From Xiphias gladius (taxonomy: Eukaryota; Chordata; Actinopteri; Istiophoriformes; Xiphiidae), in contig NC_053400.1 of NCBI RefSeq assembly GCF_016859285.1, positions 23,316,501 to 23,380,500 of the forward strand: a stretch of DNA of 64,000 bases. The letters are read 5' to 3'. How positions within the stretch are numbered: the first letter of the stretch is position 1; each line of letters starts with the position of its first letter. The notes under the pieces were generated by a model. The model searched no databases. It was not told the origin of the DNA and worked only from the letters and a program-made list of their open reading frames with translations. The position numbers and the translations under genes were made by a program. This document shows, piece by piece, positions 36,536 through 48,880 of this stretch.

Positions 36536-38019
36536 ATGGCTGAAATGAATAGGACACAGTTTCCAACCAGCCCCAACACCTCCAGCAGCTCTTGGCAGGC
36601 AGACACAATCAAGGGAGTCCAAATCACAGCTACCCTGGTCATCTTCCTGGTGAGAAATCCTCTTTGGCTCCAGAGCCAGCCTGTGCCATAAATACTGTAC
36701 ACTGCCACTTCACATAGGGCTGAAACATTGATAAAGAGGATTCATAACGGTACTTAATAATAGTTGGGGTCGTCTATTGGTTATGGTGTTTACGGCCACT
36801 GAATGACTGATCTTATGTACATTCTTCTATTCACAACAATGTTACCTTTATGATAAATTCAACTTGACAAGTACACAGGTGAGCATAGCGTACTAAGCTG
36901 CTTTTAACATCATTTTCAACATTTTGGGAGATACGCAGGGCCTAACCGCCTGCTGGCTGAAGTTTCATATTTAATAGACATCCGCGAGAAAGCAAATGAG
37001 CAGATTCCCCCAAAAGACAAACTATTGTTTAAAAAGTCTGTCTAGTTGTTAACTGGTTCTCTCGGCTCCTCAAGGTGGGAATACCTCTGAATGGGCTGGT
37101 GGTTTGGACACTTGGATTGCGGAGTCATCGTCACCTTGTGCGCAGAGGTAGCAATGAGGAGACGCGTGCTGCCACCAGTTTCCGCGTTTATGTCCTGAAC
37201 CTGGCCCTGGCCGACCTGGTGCTGCTCCTGCGTACCCCCCTCATGCTGGGCTACATCGCTTACAACTACAGCTGGCCGTTTGGCCACGGCTTCTGCCACC
37301 TAATCATGTTCCTGCGAGGCCTGGGGCTGTACGCCTCAGCTTTCCTCCTCTGTGCCGTGGCCCTGGAGCGATGCCTGTGTCTGCTGAGGCCTGTGTGGGC
37401 TCGACTGCGACGGCCCTCCTGGGCTGTTCCTCTGGCCTGTGGCATCTTATGGCTGGTAGCCACCATCCTGTCTGCCCCCTACTTGCACAGCGCTGTCCTG
37501 AAGGAAATAAATGGGACATACCAGTGCCTGGAGAGTGGGGAGTTTAACATGGGTCTGTTTCTCACAGAGACAATAATAGGTTTCATCTTGCCCCTGCTGA
37601 TGTTTCTGGGAAGTAACATGGCTGTGTTGCTCACCATTAAGCAAACAGTGCCCCCAACACCCACTTCCTCAACGCCTTCAACTGCCCGCAGGGTGAACAG
37701 GATGTACCAAGTGCTCTTTTTCACCATGCTCCTCTTCCTCACCTGCTGGGTGCCTTATTTCGTTTGTCGGTTCCTGCGGGCCTTGGCCGATGGACGATCT
37801 GATTTGGAAAAGCTGTATAAAGGAGCATTAAGAGGCACATACATATCTCTGTACCTGGTGTACATCAAGAGTGCTCTTAACCCTGTGCTGTATGTGTTTG
37901 CTGCCCGAGGCTTAAGCCGTGCTATCAAAGCCTCACTTGTCTCCACCATTGAGCGACTTTTCAATGATGACTCCATGGAGTCCATACGAAGGAAGTCACT
38001 TAAGAATTCCCAGATGTAG
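36536..38019 (+). CDS. Chemoattractant-type class A GPCR
   Basis: Rhodopsin-family seven-helix receptor, 352 residues in two coding exons: 36536-36649 and 37075-38019 (donor gtgaga, acceptor ctcctcaag, phase 0). The N-terminus MAEMNRTQFPTSPNTSSSS has possible N-glycosylation sites. Helix 1 is split by the intron: ...LVIFL then VGIPLNGLVVW. Helix 2 has NLALADL, helix 3 ends ALERCLCLLRPVWA (ERC in place of DRY), helix 6 has CWVPYFVC and helix 7 has NPVLYVFA (NPxxY). The tail SLVSTIERLFNDDSMES resembles those of formyl-peptide, PTGDR2 and LTB4 receptors. These favour the leukocyte chemoattractant or lipid-mediator group, probably a Gi-coupled receptor. The exact orthologue is not clear. An upstream acceptor at about 36509 suggests a non-coding first exon. 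The ATG chosen is the first after that acceptor. Confidence 0.87.
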
Positions 38020-39195
38020 CTGAGAGGTCAACAACTTTAAGTAGTTTTTATGTGTTAAAAAAACAAATGCTTCTCATCTTTGAAAAATTCAAAATATCTT
38101 AAATATGACTTTTAACTGATTGTTTTCCACATCAGTCAGAGCCACAGCAGATTGAGAAATAGGCAGATCTTATCTCCTATATGTAGAGATGTAATCCTGT
38201 TGACTGATTTTACTGTAACTTAGAGTGATCTTAGAGTGAATCAAGTGGCTGCATTTGACTGTACCCACTCATTTCACCATTTAACAACCACTTTCTGAAA
38301 GGAGATACACTCCAATGGGGATCCTTGGCATTAAAAAGGTTTGATCTAAAGGCTCGGACTGATGTTGGCAGCTCACACACAGTTCAACTCCCATGGTAAG
38401 TCAGGCAGACCATAATTAAGTATGAAAACTAAAGCACAATGGTGAAGTGCAGAAGGACAAATACTGTATACATCTCATCAAACAGTGAACCAGGCTGGGT
38501 TTCTCTACTGTCAGCTAAGAACAAGAAGATACATGGTCAGTAAAACTACATGATTGAAGACTCCAAAAATGCCGCATTTGTTGCGACATGCTGAAGGCAG
38601 GGTCATAATTGGCATAAAAATGAATTCATGAATCATCTTGTCTATTGGTTTGTGAGCAGGAAACACCTTCTTGGTAAATAACAAGCCAAAGTACACATAT
38701 TTCTATGGTGCAGTTTCTGGGCCCCAGGGTAACCATTGTCATATGGATTCCTCTAAGTTAACATACCATTAAGCTTACATGTACTGTAGCAGTATCGTTC
38801 AAAGAACTGATACTCCATAGATTCATTAGAATTCATAAGAGGACTGAAGCACAACATACTGAGCAGAATTTAAATATGCGGGATGATTATATTGTGAACT
38901 GGAGTTCATTTATGCAAATTCAGTCTTGTTTGTTTGTAATAAAAGCACAACTATTCTTTCACTGTTAAAAAAAGGGGAAAAAAAACTAATTAAAGGTAGC
39001 ACTTTACATTTATTTTCTGTCTACATCAGTCTTTATTTGAATGTACATTATTTCTCTAATGATGTTTATTATTTTGGTGTTAAGGCACAACTGAGGACAG
39101 AAGTTGGACATCTGAACTTTCTTTCCACCAAAAAGCTTTTTTCAAAAACAAGGAGAGGTTTGGCTAGGTTCCCTCTGAACAAGGTGCACCACCAC
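38020..39195. other. 3' ends of the GPCR and cenpq (convergent)
   Basis: The two genes point toward each other here. AATAAA at about 38938 on the plus strand could end the GPCR transcript. TTTATT at 39009-39014 and 39032-39037 (AATAAA on the minus strand) could end cenpq. No other gene was recognised. Confidence 0.5.
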
Positions 39196-42100
39196 TTATT
39201 GGGCAATGCCAGGGTTGAACAGCTGATCAATGTTTGTGTGTGCATGCAGAAGCAGCAACTGGACATCCTGGATGGCCTCTGATTTCTGCAGAATTTCTCC
39301 CAGTTTCCGGGCAGTGGTCTCGGAGTCACTGTCTGGTATAATTTTTCTCATCCATGTCTGAAGAAAACAAGAAATATTTAGCACTACTGTGTGATTTCTA
39401 GTAAATGTGGAGTGATTTGTAAAATACTCTCCGAAACTAAAACAAGAAAAACAAAAATGTGACCCGTCGTTGACAGTAGTAGTTGATAGTTGAATTGGAA
39501 TACAGAATGCCAAATTCTCAAACATTCTCTGTGCCTTGCATAAGACAGATTTGTTTTTTCACAATATTACAAAGAAGTTGCACCACAGAGGAGATGTTTA
39601 GACGTTCCTGTTTCATTATAAAGGAAGAGTCGACTAATTCACAAAAAAACAAAAAAAAACAAAACTGAAGCATAGGAATGCCTTAAATAGCAAAAACAGC
39701 TATTGTGCAACTCGAACAAGTCAAACAGATAATAGATAATTTGAAAGTGTTTTGAGCACCTCTCACACTTACCTCTAATGTTGTTTCATCTTCTTGTGCA
39801 GGATGAAGGGGAAGATTGAGAGCTGTTTGTTCAGTTATCTGTAAGCTCTGTGTGAACAAAGGAAGAAGAAAGGGGACTGCAGAGGTTGATATTATTCTCT
39901 TTCTCTCTCCATTTATTTGCTGAGATAAATGAAAAACTTGAGTGAAAATCTCTGCTTTGATGTGTTTCAAACATATTATGCTAGATGAAAACCGTACTCA
40001 CTGCTCAGACTTATTTTCTCAACAATAACCAATTATGTCAGACCCAGCAAAACAGCCACATTTAGACCACATTTCACCATGCTGTTCAACTGAACCAACA
40101 AGACATGTCCAGACTCACTTGTTGCTCAATCATTTGTGTGGAGAAATGGAGTCTAACTTCTGTGTCTGGCTCATCTCTATTCTGATGTTATACAGTAATG
40201 AAATGGCCCATTTAACAAAGTAAATTCTCAAGGATACTAGAAGTTTTTGCCTGTCAGTTTTTACAACATAACATCTAAATCATCCAAACACATTCAAAAA
40301 CATGTAACATTACACATAATTTCTGCATATAGAGTGTATGGATACATTAGACCAGCAGAGGGATGGATAAATGGAAATCCAAACCAATAATTTGGTATTT
40401 TATTATCCTATTAAACAAATGTCAATTTCCTGCCTGAAAATGAAAACATGATGTTAAATAGCTCTTCATCAAAAGACCAGACCAAAAAAGCTTAAAAAAA
40501 ATTTAGAACTGAGAAGTAAAAATCTACCAAGTTTAAACCAATCATCAATCACTTATAGAATAACACAGTCATTTGAGAATGGTGCTATTAATAAGAAATA
40601 ACACCACATATTAAATGCTCAGGGTGCACATACATTTTGTGATGAATATGTTTTGATTTTTATATGCTTGTGTAAGGTTTTTTTTTTTCTTTCTCGCACC
40701 TCTTTAATTTTCTCTTCCTCTTCCTCCACCTGATCTCTGAGCGTACTACATGTGTGCTGTAAAGAGATTGTCTGCTCCTCTGAACTCTCCAGAGCACGCA
40801 CCACTGCCCTCAAGTCTTCCTGGAAAAGCAGTCAACACAAAATGTAACACACAGACACTACAGACACCATTTCCTTAGAGAAAATTAATCCACTGTCTTA
40901 CACACATACTTTGACATTTTTAAGATAGCTGCACTACATTGCAGCTAAAGAGGGAGATTAAATACAATTTGAAAATATATGTAGTTATTTATTGGATTAC
41001 CTTGCTGTGTATTGCATTTAGGGCTGCAGCTAACTTTTATTTTCATATTGAATAAACTGCTGATAATGAATTGATTAATCATTCAGTCTACAAAAACAAC
41101 AGTTAAAATGCCCATATGTAAGGTCCCAGAGACCAAGGTAACATTGGATATCAAATTGCTTATTTTGCCCAATCAACAGGTGTAAGGAATAAACCAACAA
41201 ATGTTTGTTTCTTTTGCTTAAGAGATGAATAATGGATTATCAAAAATGTTGCAAATTAATTTTTTATCAAAAGACTAACTGATTAATCATTCAATTTCTT
41301 CAGCACTAACTGCAAAGTAAAAATAATCCAACGGATTCAATTTTGAAAATATCAGTGAAAGAACCACAGTCTAGCTGTACTTCCCTCCTCAGACTACAAG
41401 GTTTTTCACCTCCAGTGTGCCTAGAGTCTTCTTGCCGGATACCGACTTCCTCGTCTCGTCATGGTGCCAGTGAGCTGATCGCTCCAAATATTTTTGTTTC
41501 TGCACTGGAACACTGAGCTGTGCACACTGAGCAAGGAACCTAAGAAAGTTTGGAAAATAAATCAGCAGAAAGAAAAACAAAACAAATTGCAAATAAGCCA
41601 CAGTCCTTGACAATCAAATGTTTTTTTCCCTGTTCAAGAAAACATTCATGCCATTTATTTACATCTTAATTTCTGACTTACTGCTCACCTGTTTTTCATT
41701 ATGTTCAGATGTTCCTGGCTCTCTTTCTTCTCAGTCCGCCTCAAAGCAAGAGTAGCTCTGTTAACACAGGAAGCAAAGTGTCTTACAAAGCTGATTTCAT
41801 TCATTGGCTGTACCTGAAGTGCCTCCTAGTTTTATCAAGGGGAAAGGCTTGAATGTACAGGTACATACAGCTATAGGAAAAAAGTTTGGGAAGCCCCAGG
41901 CAAATTACATATGTTAGTTGACTTTTGAAATAAAAAGAAGTGGAAAAAAAAACCCTGCAGCAAACAGACATTTCAAAAAAAATGTTAAAGCAGTGTACTT
42001 TTTATTTATGACCTTAAAAAAACAGAAAAACATTAAACAGTGATTGTCGCTAATACAAAAGTTACATGCAACTGTATGTCAGAACATATGCCAAAATAAG

Positions 42101-42935
42101 TAAATATTGCTTTTCAGAGTCCCAACAAGAACATAACTGGAAATAAATCTGTTCAGCTGTTAAACTCACAGTACTGACAAGTCCATTATGTTCTCCAGAG
42201 CAGTGATTGAGGACCTAGGTATCAGCTTCCAGTTTTCCTGTCCTTTGACTTTCTTAGGGACTGAAGATGAGCCCTCAGCTGTTCAGGACACAAACACGAG
42301 CAACACAAGAAAGACAGAACGTTAACATCAGAGTGGTTCGTTTAATTCGTGGACAAAATCTTACATTAGATGGTGGTGCACCATTATCATTTACATTACA
42401 TTTACCGATTTTGCAGACGCTTTTATCCTAAGCGACTTACAAGTGATACTAAAGCTTCAGTACAGTAAGGCACCTTGAAGTAAGTGCCAGATCTATTTAA
42501 ACGACAAAGTGCATGGAGATCAGATATATAAGTGCAACGAAAGTGCACAGTGAATACTAGTTAGGCATGTTGGGGTGTTAGGAGAGAAGGTGCTCTCGGA
42601 AGAGAAGTGCATGATCTAATTTGGCATATGAAGAAGCAGGACACCGTGCTAAAAGAGCTACGCTAACCTTTTCTCTTCTGTGCTGGTTTTGAGTGGCGGC
42701 TCTTCCCACTTTTATTGTCACCGAGTTCCTGGCCCTAAAGTAAAAACATGATTAATCGTTTAGAGAATGTAACATGTTCACCAGAGACTGGCAGGACAAT
42801 ACAAACATGGAGTCAACGTTAACCTTAACTTACTTGATTCTCCGTTGCTTGTTGTTTCGTCGTCTCATCTGTTTTCTTCTTGTTCAAGTTAGGTGCTTTT
42901 GATGCGGCCCGGTTAGAACCTCGTACGGGTTTCAT
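39196..42935 (-). CDS. cenpq: Centromere protein Q
   Basis: CENP-Q is part of the CENP-O/P/Q/R/U group of the constitutive centromere network; it helps recruit PLK1 and CENP-E and binds microtubules. Eight coding exons, phases consistent: 42834-42935, 42668-42734, 42170-42278, 41689-41757, 41410-41539, 40700-40819, 39773-39847, 39196-39357, giving 277 residues (human 268). The N-terminus is basic. The core reads [31 protein letters not shown], then a coiled coil with [16 protein letters not shown], matching human CENP-Q (LKKRLLQQC, ASEVEEEEERVKQ) from memory. It ends FNPGIAQ. HAUS8 was considered because of the coiled coil but the motif order fits CENP-Q. The 5' UTR may include the CpG-bearing stretch up to about 43210. 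Introns hold family A and other dispersed repeats. Confidence 0.92.
41021..41312. repeat. Dispersed short repeat (family A) in cenpq intron 5
   Basis: It starts 'agggctgcagctaacttt' and ends 'taatcattcaatttcttcag' with inverted flavour ('gattaatcattcagtc' near the left end). It shares phrases with the copies at 221-513 and 56464-56843. Likely a non-autonomous element. Confidence 0.6.
42392..42600. repeat. Common teleost dispersed repeat in cenpq intron 2
   Basis: Contains GCAGACGCTTTTATCCTAAG followed by CGACTTACAAGTG, a phrase repeated thousands of times in teleost genomes. I cannot assign the class or exact ends by eye. Confidence 0.55.
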
Positions 42936-43659
42936 ATCTGCTAGCTAGTTAATGATAATGTAAATGTAAAGCAACGTAACGTCGAAGTACCGTTAGGCTA
43001 AGCTAACGTGGCCATTACTAGTAAAGCAACATTTACCAGGGGCTTTTCTTCGTGTAAAAAAAAAAAAAAGAAGAAGAAAATAGTTATATAACGTTAAGAT
43101 ACAAATATCGCACACATCTACACATTAAATCGCAAACTAGACAGGTAGTTAACACTAGTCGTCAGCTGCCGAGCCACTTTTTCGCGCTGTTGTTTTCGAA
43201 CAGTTTAGCGCACAACGCGCATGCCCTGAAATTAACATAGGTTTTTTTCACCCGGATTTGCGTTCGTCAGGTTGCTATTCCTCTCATGGTAAACTCAGTA
43301 CTAAACACCAGGTAGGCGGGCAGCATATTTTAATATGATATTAAATGTATGAGCGCATAACCTATGCGCGAATACACCTCCCTCCCTCCCTGATATGATA
43401 ATCAAATCACTGCATGGACAGAGCGCCAAGACGAAAACGCTACCTGTAAGAATCACAGCAGGGCAGAGAACACTCAATATCCATAGTGGATTGAAGCCAT
43501 TTTGGGAATTAAAAAAAAAAAAAAAAAACATCTGATATTGATATCCTGATAGAATAATGTTTTCGTCTGCCTTTCTGGCCTGATGCTGGGGTTTCTATGT
43601 TCATATTTCAAGCTACTGACGGATAAAATCTGTAACACTCGATATTATAACGATAGCAT

Positions 43660-43694
<35 letters not shown>

Positions 43695-44093
43695 TATAGC
43701 AGGTTCATGCTTGAGTGCTGTCAAAACCTATTGGGAAATGGAGTTGTGGAACGTTACACACAAGGGACTGTTCAAAATGTACAAACTAGAAAATGTTGGT
43801 ATTTACTTCAACATAGGTGTAATAATTTTGTTGCAGCAAATGACAGTACAGGTAATGATGCACCCTGGCAACTGTTTGTCTCTAGCAGTACGCACAGCAC
43901 CTTCTTGTTTTTTGATTAGTAAATTTTCAATAAAGTATTTTGTGTTTTTTTATTTGTTCTTAATTTAATGAAATTTGTAGAGATGTTTTCCTTTCTTCTA
44001 CATCATTTTGTAGTTGATTAGACAGAAAGACTTTCAAATTCAATATTGTCACAATACTTGAGTCTCCATGTGAAACTGAAATACACAATCTAG
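42936..44093. other. cenpq promoter side and spacer to mrpl16
   Basis: 42936-43220 holds CpG words near the cenpq start and probably its 5' UTR and promoter. 43511-43529 is a poly-A run and 43661-43687 a T27 tract. Beyond about 43700 is AT-rich DNA, with no recognised gene, up to the mrpl16 3' UTR. The 70- and 85-codon plus-strand frames near 43710-43970 overlap in different phases and look like chance. Confidence 0.5.
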
Positions 44094-44099
44094 TTTATT
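44094..44099 (-). terminator. mrpl16: mrpl16 polyadenylation signal
   Basis: TTTATT on the plus strand, AATAAA on the minus strand, about 215 bp beyond the mrpl16 stop codon. Plausible as the cleavage signal, with no experimental support here. Confidence 0.45.
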
Positions 44100-44310
44100 A
44101 GGTTTTTTTTTAAGCAGGAAAAGGAAAAAGAAGTCCATTTAAGAAAATGTCAAATACACTGGTATGTTTGCATAAAAAAAAAAAAAAATGAAAGAAGATC
44201 CCCGAATATGACTGAAAGTCAGGGGCTTCCAAAATTTTCGTTGCCTCCTCAATGCTGTGGTCTGGATGGTGTCACAGTATGACAGTATTGATTTCTGTCC
44301 CTCAGGTCTG

Positions 44311-47300
44311 TCACACCCTCCCCGGGAGGTGAAATTTGCCCGTGAAGCGTCCATGGTTGCGCAAGTCAAAGGGGCTGAGCACCTTCCTGATACCCAGCAT
44401 GTTGCCCTGCGCTATCTGCTTAAAGGTCCAGGGATTCTGGTTGTTCTGCTCCATATCAGCCTGCTTCTTTTGCAGCGCCGCAAGGCTCTCTTTGCTCATT
44501 ACCTGAAATATATAAATCGTAATAATATATTTTAATGCATACATACAAAGGGGGAAAAACTGTCAGAAGTGCAGTAGTGCAGTTTTAAATTAATAACAAT
44601 TAGAGTGATAAAATGTCTTACACATAACATTTTATTTCCAACAAGAACAAATGTTTAAAGATTCATTGTTATTTTTGTGAATTGCAACAAAGGTTGTATG
44701 TAATTAGGTGGTAAACAAATACACCATTCAATGTATAGCATATATTTAGTACAGTTACATTGTTTTTGCACATTTGCATCTCATTCATCTGGGTATTTAA
44801 TTGCAGTTTTAACTGCAGACATTTTGTCCAGAGGCCTCACCAGTGCTTTCTAGGTAACTGTGAGAAGTCAAATATATTATAAGGTAAACTGGAATTCCAC
44901 AGGGCTCCGTACCACTTTTCTTCAATTTATATACATATATGATCAGATTTCAGATTATTGGGTACACCTATCTTAAACTAATGCAAATCCTACCTTCCTG
45001 AAGGTTATAATGTTCAATTTTTGATTAAACTGTTTTAGAAAGGAGTTAAGGTGCCAACTGAGTTTAAATGATTTACCAAACCAAATGCGCCATTATGTGA
45101 TCATCGCTTTTAGACCTCACTACTCAAATTACATTAAAGGAAACTCTTTCAGAATATATTGCATTTATTAAGACAGCAACTGGCAAAGTATATACTGTAT
45201 CTGTCATCTCACCTTGGCGGGGAAGGGTAGCTTCTTTGCCACTTCAGTCAAGATGTGCTCAACCTCCCCCAGCTCCACCTTTCCACCCACCTCCACGATT
45301 AAACGACCGTAGCGGACAGGTGTCACATAGTGGTCGATGGCTCCCTTGCCCCCACCCATGCGCTGACCCAGACCTTTACGTGTGATGGGCTTGTATGGGC
45401 TATTGATGCGCCAGCGGGCAAATGTAGTCCGGGAATCCATCTTGCGGTTGATTGTTAGACGCATCATCTCTATGTGACCCCAATGAAGGTAGCCCCCTCC
45501 CATGGCCTGAGTACCAGAGAGAGAAAGGTAAAGAGAGGTAAATGCCATGCTCTGATTAATCACTTTGTATTTTTTAACATGGCATAAATACAGAGTTAGA
45601 AGATGTGTATGGGGAAAAAAACCCTAACTAGAGAGATAATGTCATAAATGTTATTGTTCTTGATACATGACTGGATAATATTTCAAGTTATATCATATGT
45701 TGAATAACAGTTCTCACACAGAGTGAGTCATTTCTTATTTTGCATAAATGTAAAACTGAAGTGAAAAGTTTCAGTGTAATTCTGTACTGGAAATAAGAAA
45801 TGTCTAAGCACTTTGTACTTGTATTTTGTATGGACTGTGACATATGCAACAGTTGGCATTACAAGTCTGGTAATACACAGTTACAGAAGGTTAAATATTA
45901 AACACAAGATAAAAACAAAAACCTGCAGGTAATATAATCTTCATAGACTTTAATGTCTCAAGCAGCTGTAACATATCACTAAACAACAGTGTCTACAGAA
46001 AATAAATGCACTCACCACAATAGCGTACTGTCCTGTAGTGAAGGCATTTGCTGCCCTAGCTGGGCCTTGGATATCCCGCAGCCTCTTCATCTCTTTCTTA
46101 GCCTTTTTTAAGTTAGGCACCTTGTTCATAAACTTCAGTTTCGGTTTCTCTGGCAGCACCACATCTTCAGAAGTAACAACAAACACAGGGAATCATGAGA
46201 ACAACATTTACATACAGTTTCAAACCAACATGTCCTCTTGCACAAAGATTTAAAAAATCCAAAGACCAAGGAAAAAACACAGAGAACTGAAACTCTCTAC
46301 AGTCTGTTCTCCCTCCACTGTCTACATGAATACATATGCTGTTAGCTGCGTAAGGATTTGGACAGTGACACAGTTTTTGTAATTTTGCCTCTGTACAGCC
46401 CCAGAATGGATTTGAAACAAAGCCATTAAGAACTGATTGGAGTGTAGACTTTCAGCTTTAATTCAAGGGGTTCAACAGAAATATCACATTAACCGTTTAG
46501 GAATTACAGCCATTCATATACACAGTCCCTCACTTTCAGAGGCTCAAAAGTAATTGGACAACTGACAATTGATCCGTCTAATGGCCAGGGGTGGCCTGTT
46601 CCCTCGATATTTCTTAAAAAATTAAGCAGATTAAAAGGTTTGGACTTGATTCCAAGTGTTGAATTTGCATTTGGTAGCTGTTCATGGGAACTCTCAATAT
46701 GTGGTCCAAAGGGGTGTTGATACAAATGAAGGAGGTCATAATTAGACTGAAGAAACAAAACAAACCTATCCGACAGATGGCAGAAACTTTAGGAGAGGTC
46801 TAATCAACAATTTGGTACATTCTTAAAAAGAAGGAATGCACTAGGAGCTCACCAACACCAAAAGGCCTGGAAGACCACGGAAGACAGTAGTAGATGATCG
46901 CAGAAATCTTTCCTTGGTGAAGAAAAACCCTTCACAACATCTAGCCAGATCAAAAACACTCTCGAGGAGGTAGGCATGTCATTGTCAAAATCAAGAGGTG
47001 CCTTCATGAATGTAAATAATTAGGGTTTACCACAAGGTGCAAACCACTGGAAAGCATACCATATCATCTGTCAAACATTGTGGAGGCAGCGTTATGGCAT
47101 GGGCGTGTATGGCTTCCAATGGAACTGAGTCACTGGTCTTTATTGATGATTCGACTGCTTATTGAAGTAGCAGAATGAATTCTGAAGTGTATAGGTCTAT
47201 ACTATCTGCTCAGATTCAGCCAAATGCTTCAAAACTGATAGGAGGTTGTTACACAGTACAGATGGATAATGACCCAAAACATACTGCAAGAGCAATCCAG

Positions 47301-48880
47301 GAGCTTCTCAAGGCAAAGAAATGGAATAGTCTTCAATGGCCAAGTCAATCATCTGACACCGATGCAATTGAGCAAGCTCTTCACTTCCTGAAGACAAAGT
47401 TGAGAGCAGAAAGACCCACAAACAAACAGCAACTGAAGGCGGCTGCTGTAAAGGCCCGGCAAAGCATCTCAAGGGATGAAACTCAGCATTTGGTGATGTC
47501 CATGGGTCACAGACTTCGGCCAGTCATTGACTGTAAATGATTTTCATCCAAGTATTAAATATAACTCTGATATTTATAATTATGTTGGTTTGTCCAATTA
47601 CTTTTGAGGCCCTGAAAATGAGGGACTCTGTATATAAATGACTGTAATTCTTAAACAGTAAATGCAATATTTTTGTTAAGCCCCTTGAATTAAAGCTGAA
47701 AGTCTACAATTAAAGCACATCTTGATGGCTTTGTTTCAAATCCATTGTGGTGGTGTACAGAGGCAAAATTACAAAACTTGCGTCACTGTCCAAATACTTA
47801 TGCACCTAACTGTAACAATCGTATGCCTTAAATCAAATAATATATAAAACAAACATTTTAAAAATTGTTTTAAAAGAAATCACAACAAATAAATGATAAG
47901 TCAACGGATGATTACCACTGTAGTCTGGAGGGATGTCATATGTCTTAAGCCCAGCAGCTAGGACCTTCAAGTGGTTGTACAAAGGTCCTGTGGAATGAAC
48001 AGCAGTGGACACATGTTGGCATGATCTTGGGCAAAAAATCAGCCTAATACAGAATGGTCATATGTTACAGCTGATATAGTACTGCTCCATTTATATTTGT
48101 GAATTTGAACAAATCTCTATTCAAGCCAACAGCAAAGAGAGAGAGAGAGAGAGAGAAACTGTGGTGATTTTACGAGTTAATTTTTTGATTTATTTGATTT
48201 TAAGTCTTAACTGTTTGTTTTTCAGCTTACTGACACAGTTGTTAGAATTTAAGCCTTAGTTTTACTTCTCCTCGCTTGAGACTGTTGATCTTATGCCTCC
48301 ACATATAAAATAGTTCATTGGTTGTCAGCTTTGTCAAAAATATTGTCCCATTGTCCTGATACCATCTTGTTATCACCAGTATGTCTCTTTGTACCTGTTT
48401 TAAGCCACAGTTCTTGCATGTCTTTTATTGGGGCCTTACAATTATTGTACACAGTGATCTATGTGTTTACCTTATATATGTGTTGCTTGCTCTGTGTATT
48501 ATTTGCTTCCGCGCTGTATTTGTCAATATACCATAATGATGTCCTCCATAGCACACATTATCTCAGCAGTTTCCTTTTTATTATTGGTCTGCACGTTTAC
48601 ATCCTACTTAAATCATTGCTTCAATTGTATGTTGTTTTTTTTAGGGTGACTACCGTTATGTTACATCTGTCCAGAGATTGAGAGTAACAAACATATCCTT
48701 TTAGCTAGCTCTGAAATGTATAGTAGTGTTTATTAATGTGCACTGCACCAGTTAAATAAACGAATAAATAAAGTTTAACGTTAACGTTACCCAACCGGTT
48801 TTAACGTTACCTTGTCGGTGACCAGGGGCTCTACTGATACCGGTCAATCCGCCGACAGCAGCCTTGATGAGCGAAATCAT
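44311..48880 (-). CDS. mrpl16: Mitochondrial ribosomal protein L16 (uL16m)
   Basis: Large-subunit protein of the mitochondrial ribosome, imported into the matrix and placed near the peptidyl-transferase centre. Five coding exons with consistent phase: 48811-48880, 47916-47987, 46016-46164, 45213-45506, 44311-44502, giving 258 residues (human 251). The first exon encodes [19 protein letters not shown], a basic targeting sequence. The conserved uL16 core includes [33 protein letters not shown] and [20 protein letters not shown]. The C-terminus ends [11 protein letters not shown]. Intron 2 has a decayed Tc1 transposon in the opposite orientation. Intron 4 has a fragment of an inverted-repeat element. 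The start is the first ATG and lies 70 bp from the first donor. Confidence 0.96.
44940..45060. mobile_element. Fragment of the 'ggtacacct' MITE
   Basis: Contains ATTGGGTACACCTATCTTAA then ACTAATGCAAATCCTACC and 'ctgaaggttataatgttcaa', related to the arm and inner part of the elements at 17910-18338 and 54263-54475. One end only, in mrpl16 intron 4. Confidence 0.6.
46338..47815 (+). mobile_element. Degenerate Tc1-like transposon in mrpl16 intron 2
   Basis: Long terminal inverted repeats of roughly 220 bp: the left tip reads GTTAGCTGCGTAAGGATTTG then GACAGTGAC, and the right tip in reverse complement reads GTTAGGTGCATAAGTATTTG then GACAGTGAC. The inner ends carry 'aaaagtaattggaca' and its complement. 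The plus-strand frame at 47175-47540 is the transposase C-terminus: [20 protein letters not shown] has the second catalytic Asp, and [20 protein letters not shown] has the final Glu. The usual SPDLNPIE is changed to SSDTDAIE. The N-terminal half lacks an open frame, so the copy is inactive. It is antisense to mrpl16. Confidence 0.9.

Noticed and set aside
39196-42935. HAUS8 or another spindle coiled-coil protein
   Set aside because: The motif order ([29 protein letters not shown]-type block) fits CENP-Q better, as does the length of 277 residues.
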